From: Candidatus Omnitrophica bacterium UBA1562
Lineage (GTDB): Bacteria; Omnitrophota; Gorgyraeia; Gygaellales; Profunditerraquicolaceae
DNA: 7,608 bases
Reading direction: 5' to 3'
Assembly (NCBI GenBank): GCA_002322525.1
Contig: DCOU01000109.1
Span: forward strand, 1 to 7,608
The position numbers were made by a program, and so were the translations under genes. Positions 1 to 4,752 of this stretch are shown piece after piece (positions within the stretch are counted from its first letter, which is position 1; each line of letters starts with the position of its first letter). The notes under the pieces are model-generated. The model saw only the letters and a list, made by a program, of their open reading frames with translations. It had not been told where the DNA came from and ran no database searches.

Positions 1-1
1 A

Positions 2-166
2 GACCATAAATGTTTAAATCACCTTACCTATTTTAAAAAAATCAATCCTACTTCGGAAAATATTGCGCAATACATATATAAAAACCTTAAATCAGATATC
101 CCTAACCTTAAGTTAGTTACGGTCTGGGAAAACCATAATAGTTGCGCATCTTATTATGAGGGATGA
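2..166 (+). CDS. queD: QueD, 6-carboxy-5,6,7,8-tetrahydropterin synthase (3' part only)
   Basis: This is an open frame entering from the left edge; about 54 C-terminal residues are visible. It begins DHKCLNHL, matching the Asp-His pair and Leu-Asn of the PTPS/QueD fold (LDHRYLND-type motif). It continues with NPTSENIAQYIY, the conserved N-P-T-S-E signature before the last helix, and ends VWENHNSCASYYEG, where the Glu matches the substrate-binding Glu of the family. QueD converts 7,8-dihydroneopterin triphosphate to 6-carboxytetrahydropterin in the cytoplasm, the first committed step of queuosine synthesis. The stop (TGA 164-166) overlaps the queC start by 3 bases (ATGA), implying translational coupling. 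The start and the zinc-binding histidines lie outside the window. The queC/queE/queF context makes QueD far more likely than a eukaryote-type PTP synthase. Confidence 0.88.
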   Translation, partial: DHKCLNHLTYFKKINPTSENIAQYIYKNLKSDIPNLKLVTVWENHNSCASYYEG

Positions 167-846
167 AAAAGGCCATAGTTTTGTTATCCGGTGGGTTAGA
201 TTCAGCCACAACTTTATATCTTGCCAAGAAACAGGGCTATAAATGTTTCTGCCTGAGCTTTGACTACGGCCAGCGCCACCGCAGGGAATTAGAATCAGCA
301 AAAAAAATTGCCTCTACTGCAAATTGTCCATATCAAATATTAAAAATAAATCTACCTTGGAAAGGCTCAGCTCTTTTAGATAGCAATATAGTAATTCCTA
401 AACATTCGAACATTCGAACGCCCGAACATTCGAACAAAATTCCTTCAACTTATGTTCCTGGCCGCAACATCATTTTTTTAAGTTTTGCTTTATCTTTTGC
501 TGAAGGCATAGGAGCAGAAGTAATATTTATCGGTGCGCATACCCACGACTATAGTAATTATCCGGATTGCCGGCCGGAATTTTATCGCGCCTTCAGTAGA
601 GTAATCACAACAGGCACAAAAAGCGGAGTTGAGCAGAGAAAGATTAAAATTGAAACTCCTTTAATCAAAAAGACTAAAGCCCAGATTATTGAAATGGGTA
701 GAACTTTAGACGTTCCATTTCAATTTACCTGGTCTTGTTATCAGGGCGTAAATCGGCCTTGCGGAAAATGCGATAGCTGTTATTACCGCGCCAAAGGATT
801 TAAAGAAGCAGGCATAAAAGACCCCCTCCCTAAGGGACGTCTTTGA
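163..846 (+). CDS. queC: QueC, 7-cyano-7-deazaguanine (preQ0) synthase
   Basis: QueC uses ATP and ammonia to turn 7-carboxy-7-deazaguanine into preQ0 in the cytoplasm. The 227-residue product is of normal family length. It starts with the PP-loop ATPase motif SGGLDS (residues 9-14), followed by FDYGQRHR (33-40), the family block YVPGRNIIFLS (97-107), and DYSNYPDCRPEF (129-140). A zinc site of four cysteines is near the C-terminus (C192, C200, C203, C206; C-x7-C-x2-C-x2-C). The start is fixed by homology to MKKAIVLLSGG and by the ATGA overlap with queD. Two oddities are visible. Residues 81-91 are encoded by a tandem array of 8-bp units, in the variable loop just before VPGRN. The last residues (DPLPKGRL) are encoded by sequence running into a dispersed inverted repeat, so the tail may be repeat-derived. 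All catalytic motifs are intact, so I expect a working enzyme. Confidence 0.97.
   Translation: MKKAIVLLSGGLDSATTLYLAKKQGYKCFCLSFDYGQRHRRELESAKKIASTANCPYQILKINLPWKGSALLDSNIVIPKHSNIRTPEHSNKIPSTYVPGRNIIFLSFALSFAEGIGAEVIFIGAHTHDYSNYPDCRPEFYRAFSRVITTGTKSGVEQRKIKIETPLIKKTKAQIIEMGRTLDVPFQFTWSCYQGVNRPCGKCDSCYYRAKGFKEAGIKDPLPKGRL
404..435 (+). repeat. Tandem 8-bp repeat inside queC (four units)
   Basis: Four consecutive 8-bp units occupy 404-411, 412-419, 420-427 and 428-435. Units 1, 2 and 4 are ATTCGAAC and unit 3 is GCCCGAAC. Each ATTCGAAC contains the palindrome TTCGAA. The 32 bases encode roughly HSNIRTPEHSN (residues 81-91). Because 8 is not a multiple of 3, successive units are read in different frames, yet the array leaves the queC frame open. 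Confidence 0.85.
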
Positions 847-867
847 ACCCAATCGGAAGGGTGTCCC
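834..867. repeat. Dispersed inverted repeat, family A, copy 1 (3' end of queC)
   Basis: An outer stem GGGAC (834-838) pairs with GTCCC (863-867), and an inner stem ACCC (847-850) pairs with GGGT (859-862), with an 8-nt bulge on the left side. The right half, CCAATCGGA-AGG-GTGTCCC (849-867), matches copy 2 at 4097-4115 at 16 of 19 bases. The element straddles the queC stop (844-846) and lies just before the queE ribosome binding site. No T-run follows, so it is not a standard intrinsic terminator. Confidence 0.7.
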
Positions 868-883
868 CTAAAGGAAATTAAGA

Positions 884-1555
884 ATGAAAGGAAGAGTTGC
901 CGAGGTTTTTGATAGCGTTCAAGGCGAAGGGCTTTATTTTGGCGAAGAGCAGATCTTTGTGCGTTTTTTTGGCTGTAATCTTAAATGCCAATTTTGCGAT
1001 ACGCACTTAGACCGTTTCGCGGAGTATGAGCCGGAGGAATTACTTGAAGAGATAAGACTATATCGGAATAACTATCATTCTATAGCATTTACAGGTGGTG
1101 AGCCACTTTTGCAGAAGAATTTCTTGAAAGAAATATTAAAGCTGACTCACCAGGCAAGTTATAAGAACTATCTGGAGACTAATGGCACATTGCATAATGA
1201 GTTAGAGGAAGTAATAGATTATGTGGATATTGTGGCTATGGACCTGAAATTGCCAAGTTCTACAGGATTAAAAGATTTCTGGTATCACCATCGTCGCTTC
1301 CTTGAAGTCGCCTCTAAAAAAGAGACATTCTTAAAGATGGTAATCTGCCAGTCCACAAATGAAAAAGATATAAGAGAGGGCTTAAGATTGATAAAAGAAC
1401 TTAATAAATTCCTTATTTTAGTTTTACAACCCAATAGTTATGAAGATTACGAGCAGATCAAAGATAAATTAGAACGTTTTAAAGATATCTCTAGAGACAC
1501 TAATATCACGGCTTGTATCATACCCCAGCTGCATAAAAAAATAGGAATAAAATAA
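884..1555 (+). CDS. queE: QueE, 7-carboxy-7-deazaguanine synthase (radical SAM)
   Basis: QueE is a radical S-adenosylmethionine enzyme that contracts the ring of 6-carboxytetrahydropterin to 7-carboxy-7-deazaguanine. The 223-residue product begins VFDSVQGEGLYFGEEQIFVR (residues 8-27), the typical QueE opening. The three cluster cysteines then follow as C31-x3-C35-x2-C38 in CNLKCQFCDT, the canonical CxxxCxxC spacing. TGGEP (70-74) is the SAM-binding GGE motif, LETNGT binds nearby, and the C-terminal PQLHKKIG block matches the family's Q-x-H-K ending. The start is supported by AAGGAAA at 871-877, about 8 bases upstream, and by the conserved N-terminus. queC ends 37 bp upstream and queF starts 1 bp after the stop, consistent with one operon supplying the pathway in order. 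Confidence 0.96.
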   Translation: MKGRVAEVFDSVQGEGLYFGEEQIFVRFFGCNLKCQFCDTHLDRFAEYEPEELLEEIRLYRNNYHSIAFTGGEPLLQKNFLKEILKLTHQASYKNYLETNGTLHNELEEVIDYVDIVAMDLKLPSSTGLKDFWYHHRRFLEVASKKETFLKMVICQSTNEKDIREGLRLIKELNKFLILVLQPNSYEDYEQIKDKLERFKDISRDTNITACIIPQLHKKIGIK

Positions 1556-1556
1556 T

Positions 1557-1955
1557 ATGACTAAGAGATTAAGTAGCTACGAAGGCCTGCAAAAAAATAT
1601 CCGCAAACTAAAAACTCCTGCGATTGAGGTCTGGAGGAATCAATATCCGGACAAAATTTATACCATAAATTTAGAAATTCCGGAATTTACCTGCATCTGT
1701 CCAAAGACAGGGCTGCCGGATTTCGCCATCCTAAAAATTGAATATTCGCCGGATAAGTACTGTATTGAGTTAAAATCCTTTAAGATGTACACCATATTTT
1801 ATCGTAATGTAGGTATATTTCATGAACACGCGGTAAATAAAATATTAGAAGATTTTATTAAAACCTGTAAACCGCGTTGGGTAAGGATTACCGGTGAGTT
1901 TAATCCGCGCGGCGGAATAACAACTACAGTTGTGCGAGAATACAAAAGAAGATGA
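1557..1955 (+). CDS. queF: QueF, NADPH-dependent 7-cyano-7-deazaguanine reductase (type I, unimodular)
   Basis: QueF reduces the nitrile of preQ0 to the amine of preQ1 using NADPH; it is a tunnelling-fold protein of the cytoplasm. The 132-residue length fits the short, single-domain (Bacillus-type) class rather than the long Escherichia type. Visible motifs are EFTCICPKTGLPDFA (residues 43-57), with the likely catalytic thioimide-forming Cys48 and Asp55; the QueF signature ELKSFK (71-76); and FHEH (88-91), which holds the conserved His-Glu pair. The start lies 1 bp after queE, with a weak AGGAA about 10 bases upstream. Because queF is present, the pathway here is expected to run on to preQ1 and queuosine rather than stop at preQ0. 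Confidence 0.96.
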   Translation: MTKRLSSYEGLQKNIRKLKTPAIEVWRNQYPDKIYTINLEIPEFTCICPKTGLPDFAILKIEYSPDKYCIELKSFKMYTIFYRNVGIFHEHAVNKILEDFIKTCKPRWVRITGEFNPRGGITTTVVREYKRR

Positions 1956-2006
1956 ATCCCGTTAGAAAATATCTAACGGGATGAATAATTTTTCTAACGG
2001 GATGAA
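1956..2006. repeat. Dispersed inverted repeat, family B, copy 1 plus an extra half-copy (queF/fumarase junction)
   Basis: ATCCCGTTAGA (1956-1966) is the exact reverse complement of TCTAACGGGAT (1972-1982), giving an 11-bp perfect stem with a 5-nt loop. The right arm continues as TCTAACGGGATGAA (1972-1985), and this 14-mer recurs exactly at 1993-2006, 21 bp later. Both right-arm copies carry an ATG in the same reading frame. The element fills the entire gap between queF and the fumarase alpha gene and enters the coding region. The same arms recur at 4721-4752. Confidence 0.85.
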
Positions 2007-2835
2007 AGTAATCTCAGCAGATAAAATTAAAGATACAGTTTCAAAATTATGCATCCAGGCAAATACAGTTTTAAGAAAAGACATTCTCGCACAACTTAAA
2101 GTTGCCCACCTAAAAGAGACAGATAAACGCGCCAAGAAAATATTGAAGGCGATTATTGAGAACGCCGCTATTGCCGCGAAAGAAAAATTAGCTATCTGTC
2201 AGGATACAGGATTACCGGTAGTCTTTTTAGAAATTGGCCAGGACGTAAATATTACCGGAGGCTTAAGGAGAGCGATAAATAAAGGCGTTGAGGAAGGATA
2301 TAGAAGAGGGTATTTAAGAAATTCCATAATAAGCAACCCCTTATCCAGAGGTAAGCCCGGATATTCTCCTGCGGTGATTTATACGGAGATTGTCAGAGGC
2401 AATAGATTAAAAATAGCTGTCCTGCCTAAAGGTTTTGGCTGCGAAAATAAAACGCAACTGAAAATGTTTAACCCTACTGTCAAAATAAGCGAGATTGAAA
2501 AATTTATTACAGATGCAGTGAAGTCTGCTGGACCCGATGCCTGTCCGCCTTATGTTGTCGGCGTGGGGATTGGCGGGACAGCAGATTGTGCAATGTTTTT
2601 AGCAAAAAAAGCCCTGCTCAGGGGGCTATACGCTAAACGCTATCCGCTATACGCTAAACTCGAATCGGATTTGTTAAAAAAGATAAATAAGTTAAACATC
2701 GGCCCGATGGGTTTAGGTGGAAAGACTACCTGCTTAGGAGTAAATATCGAAACATATCCCACCCATATTGCAGGGTTGCCTGTCGCGGTGAATATCAGCT
2801 GCCATGCCTTAAGGAGCGCCGCTAAGACATTATGA
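1981..2835 (+). CDS. Fumarate hydratase class I / tartrate dehydratase-type hydro-lyase, alpha subunit
   Basis: This is the N-terminal half of the iron-sulfur class I fumarase family as a separate subunit (284 residues, normal for split forms). With the beta subunit it would interconvert fumarate and malate, or possibly act on tartrate; sequence alone does not settle the substrate. Seen motifs are ICQDTGLP (residues 72-79), GCENKTQLKMFNP (153-165), GPDACPPYVVGVGIGGTAD (184-202), GPMGLGGKTT (241-250) and SCHALRSA (273-280). Cys73, Cys188 and Cys274 are the likely [4Fe-4S] ligands by family pattern. Two in-frame ATGs exist, at 1981 and 2002, both inside a repeat. Position 2002 (MKVISADKIKDTV) looks more like the true N-terminus, because the seven earlier residues are purely repeat-encoded; neither has a good Shine-Dalgarno sequence. 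Residues 216-227 are encoded by a 7-bp tandem array. Confidence 0.92.
   Translation: MNNFSNGMKVISADKIKDTVSKLCIQANTVLRKDILAQLKVAHLKETDKRAKKILKAIIENAAIAAKEKLAICQDTGLPVVFLEIGQDVNITGGLRRAINKGVEEGYRRGYLRNSIISNPLSRGKPGYSPAVIYTEIVRGNRLKIAVLPKGFGCENKTQLKMFNPTVKISEIEKFITDAVKSAGPDACPPYVVGVGIGGTADCAMFLAKKALLRGLYAKRYPLYAKLESDLLKKINKLNIGPMGLGGKTTCLGVNIETYPTHIAGLPVAVNISCHALRSAAKTL
2626..2660 (+). repeat. Tandem 7-bp repeat inside fumarase alpha (five units)
   Basis: Five consecutive 7-bp units cover 2626-2632, 2633-2639, 2640-2646, 2647-2653 and 2654-2660, with consensus CTAWACG. Variants are CTATACG (units 1 and 4), CTAAACG (unit 2), CTATCCG (unit 3) and CTAAACT (unit 5). Three units equal 21 bp, so the 14-mer formed by units 1-2 (less one base) returns in frame and encodes LYAK twice (residues 216-219 and 223-226). 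A short GC hairpin, CCCTG-CT-CAGGG (2612-2623), lies just upstream. The array sits in the linker before the conserved KINKLNIGPMGLGGKTT block. Confidence 0.85.
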
Positions 2836-3353
2836 AGAGAATAAATACTCCTTTAACAAAAAGAGAGATTGAGAGATTAAACGTAGGAAAGGAAGTTTTA
2901 TTAAGCGGAGTTATTTATACTGCCAGAGACCAGGCGCACAAGAGATTAGTTGAGGCAATTAATAAAGGTAAAAAAACACCCATTGATTTAAAAGGCCAGG
3001 TTATTTATTACTGCGGGCCAACGCGTGCACCTCGCGGAAAAATTATCGGTTCATCCGGGCCGACGACAAGCAGCCGGATGGATGAGTTTACGCCAGCATT
3101 ATTAAAAGCGGGTCTTGTGGCGATGATCGGTAAGGGTGGTCGTTCCCCGGAAGTAGCTAAGGCGATAAAGAAATATAAGACAGTATATTTCTTGACTTAT
3201 GCGGGTTGCGGCGCCTTATTATCAAAATATATTAAAAATGCAAAACCAATTGTCTATAAAGATTTGGGGCCAGAGGCAATTTATAAATTAGAGGTCAGAG
3301 ATTTTCCGTTAATTGTAGGCATAGATACTAAAGGAAGGAGCATTTATGATTAG
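2832..3353 (+). CDS. Fumarate hydratase class I / tartrate dehydratase-type hydro-lyase, beta subunit
   Basis: This is the C-terminal half of the class I fumarase family as a separate 173-residue subunit. It partners the alpha subunit just upstream; the active site forms between the two. Motifs seen are SGVIYTARDQAHKRL (residues 25-39), with the conserved A-R-D-x-A-H-K/R block, YYCGPTRAPRG (59-69), GPTTSSRMDEFTP (76-88), MIGKGG (98-103) and TYAGCGALL (122-130). Its ATG overlaps the alpha stop by 4 bases (ATGA), with AAGGAG about 15 bases upstream, typical of coupled subunits made in equal amounts. Its own 3' end overlaps rph by 8 bases. The family assignment is firm; the choice between fumarase and tartrate dehydratase rests on general abundance (fumarase is the likelier) and is not proven here. 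Confidence 0.92.
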   Translation: MKRINTPLTKREIERLNVGKEVLLSGVIYTARDQAHKRLVEAINKGKKTPIDLKGQVIYYCGPTRAPRGKIIGSSGPTTSSRMDEFTPALLKAGLVAMIGKGGRSPEVAKAIKKYKTVYFLTYAGCGALLSKYIKNAKPIVYKDLGPEAIYKLEVRDFPLIVGIDTKGRSIYD

Positions 3354-4059
3354 ACAGGATGGTCGGGGACTGGATAAGATAAGACGGGTACAGATTAACC
3401 GCAATTACATAAAATACGCAGAAGGGTCTTGTTTAATAGAGTTGGGCAATACCCGCGTTATCTGCACTGCTTCTATCGAAGAATCTGTTCCGCCGTTTTT
3501 AAAGGGCACAGGCACTGGCTGGGTAACTGCGGAATATGGTATGCTTCCGCGTTCCTGCCATACACGCATCCAGCGCGGAAAAAATTCCGGCAGAACCTAT
3601 GAAATACAGCGCTTGGTTGGCCGTTCGTTAAGAGCAATTTGCGATATGAAACCCATAGGTGAACGGACTATCCGGATTGATTGCGATGTCATTCAGGCTG
3701 ACGGCGGAACGCGCACCGCCTCTATTACCGGAAGTTTTCTTGCTCTCGCGGATGCCTTGTATAAACTCAAGAAAGGCGGCCTGATAAATAAAATTCCCGT
3801 AAAGGATTTTGTGGCTGCGACCAGCGTAGGTATTGTGAACGGAGATTTACTTTTGGATTTAACCTATGAAGAGGATTCCAAGGCCGAAGTAGATATGAAT
3901 ATTGTGATGACCGGAGGAGGTGAATTTATTGAGATTCAGGGCACAGCTGAACGCAAAACCTTTAATAAAGACCAGACGGATAAACTCTTAACCCTGGCAA
4001 AGAAAGGCATTGAAGAATTAGTTGATATCCAAAGAAACCTCCTCAAAGACATCCTGTAG
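3346..4059 (+). CDS. rph: RNase PH, tRNA nucleotidyltransferase/phosphorolytic 3'-exoribonuclease
   Basis: RNase PH trims the 3' ends of tRNA precursors by phosphorolysis and forms a ring-shaped hexamer. The 237-residue product aligns with the Escherichia protein over its whole length. Motifs are DGRGLDKIRRVQI at the start, CTASIEESVPPFLKGTGTGW (residues 40-59), TAEYGMLPRS (61-70), the arginine-rich YEIQRLVGRSLRA (85-97), and CDVIQADGGTRTASITG (113-129), which carries the phosphate-binding site. DLTYEEDSKAEVDMN (171-185) contains Asp177 and Asp183, matching the metal-binding aspartates. The start is well supported by GGAAGGAG at 3333-3340, five bases upstream, the best ribosome binding site in the window. 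The 8-base overlap with the fumarase beta gene suggests co-expression. A repeat begins at the stop codon. Confidence 0.97.
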   Translation: MIRQDGRGLDKIRRVQINRNYIKYAEGSCLIELGNTRVICTASIEESVPPFLKGTGTGWVTAEYGMLPRSCHTRIQRGKNSGRTYEIQRLVGRSLRAICDMKPIGERTIRIDCDVIQADGGTRTASITGSFLALADALYKLKKGGLINKIPVKDFVAATSVGIVNGDLLLDLTYEEDSKAEVDMNIVMTGGGEFIEIQGTAERKTFNKDQTDKLLTLAKKGIEELVDIQRNLLKDIL

Positions 4060-4115
4060 GACCGTTTCTTCTCCCAATCAAGGACCGTTTCTTGCACCAA
4101 TCGGAGAAGTGTCCC
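4058..4115. repeat. Dispersed inverted repeat, family A, copy 2 with duplicated left half (rph/rdgB gap)
   Basis: The left half AGGACCGTTTCTT-CTC-CCAATC (4058-4079) is repeated 23 bp later at 4081-4102 with only the middle triplet changed (GCA). The second copy runs on into GGAGAAGTGTCCC (4103-4115). CTTCTCC (4068-4074) is the exact reverse complement of GGAGAAG (4103-4109), and GGAC (4059-4062) pairs with GTCC (4111-4114). This suggests that an original single hairpin had its left half duplicated. The element begins within the rph stop codon and ends 12 bp before the rdgB start. The right half matches copy 1 at 849-867. Confidence 0.8.
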
Positions 4116-4127
4116 TTTAATATTATT

Positions 4128-4730
4128 ATGGAACTGATAGTAGCAACGAAAAATAAAAAGAAATTAGAAGAAATAAAAGAGATTTTGAAAGAACTCAATC
4201 TTAGAATATTTTCCTTGGCAGATTATCCTGAAGGCATGCCGCGGATAATTGAAAATGGCAACACCTTCCGCGAGAACGCCATAAAGAAAGCAATTAAGAT
4301 TGCAAAATTCACCGGCAAATTGACATTAGGTGAAGATTCCGGTCTTTGCTGTTATGCGCTGGGAGGTAAACCCGGCGTTTATTCTTCGCGTTTCGCTGGC
4401 AAAGACAAAAGCGACCGGAAAAATAATTTAAAATTACTGAAATTGCTTGAGGGCCTGCCCGTAATGAGAAGAAAAGCGCATTATTATTGCGTGGTTGCTT
4501 TAGCGGATAAGAATGGTTTGCTGGGAGTTGCAGAAGGGAAGTGTTGCGGATTTATTGGTTTTGGCCTAAAAGGTCATTTTGGATTTGGTTATGACCCTTT
4601 ATTTGTCATCCCTAAATATAAAAAAACTTTCGCTCAACTTGGGCCGCGTATAAAACATAAGATGAGCCACCGTTTTCGCGCCCTCCAGAAAGCAAAGGCA
4701 ATCCTTACTACTTACCTGAAATCCCGTTAG
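4128..4730 (+). CDS. rdgB: RdgB/HAM1-family dITP/XTP (non-canonical purine NTP) pyrophosphatase
   Basis: This enzyme hydrolyses dITP, ITP and XTP to monophosphates, keeping deaminated purines out of DNA and RNA. The 200-residue product has the usual family length. Motifs are the N-terminal VATKNKKKLEEI (residues 5-16), TFRENAIKKA (46-55), LGEDSGL (67-73) with the general-base Asp70, GKPGVYSSRFAG (80-91), FGFGYDPLF (151-159) and SHRFRAL (180-186). The start is set at ATG 4128. An upstream TTG at 4092 would add 12 residues (HQSEKCPFNII and the initiator) translated from a repeat element, and the family begins right at MELIVATKN. No clear Shine-Dalgarno sequence precedes 4128. The usual acidic stretch before SHR is basic here (GPRIKHKM), a small oddity. 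The final codons, Ser-Arg-stop, come from the family B palindrome. Confidence 0.95.
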   Translation: MELIVATKNKKKLEEIKEILKELNLRIFSLADYPEGMPRIIENGNTFRENAIKKAIKIAKFTGKLTLGEDSGLCCYALGGKPGVYSSRFAGKDKSDRKNNLKLLKLLEGLPVMRRKAHYYCVVALADKNGLLGVAEGKCCGFIGFGLKGHFGFGYDPLFVIPKYKKTFAQLGPRIKHKMSHRFRALQKAKAILTTYLKSR

Positions 4731-4752
4731 ATAAGTACTTATCTAACGGGAT
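4721..4752. repeat. Perfect 32-bp palindrome, family B, copy 2, spanning both convergent stop codons
   Basis: ATCCCGTTAGATAAGT (4721-4736) is followed immediately by its exact reverse complement (4737-4752), centred on AGTACT. The outer 11 bp are the same arms as at 1956-1982. The rdgB stop TAG (4728-4730) and the minus-strand AsmA-like stop TAG (complement of 4743-4745) sit at mirror positions, and each is preceded by TCC-CGT (Ser-Arg). It may act as a two-way transcript end or an RNA-stabilising hairpin, but no T-run follows on either strand, so intrinsic termination is doubtful. Confidence 0.9.

Noticed and set aside
1..162. preQ1 riboswitch upstream of the que genes
   Set aside because: The first 162 bases are the coding end of queD; any riboswitch would be further upstream, outside the window.
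4092..4127. Upstream TTG start for rdgB adding 12 residues
   Set aside because: The extra residues are translated from the family A repeat, and the family N-terminus begins at the ATG at 4128.
4721..4752. Standard bidirectional intrinsic terminator
   Set aside because: The stem is perfect but rather AT-rich near its tip, and neither side has a T-run directly after it; I call it a repeat with a possible 3'-end role instead.
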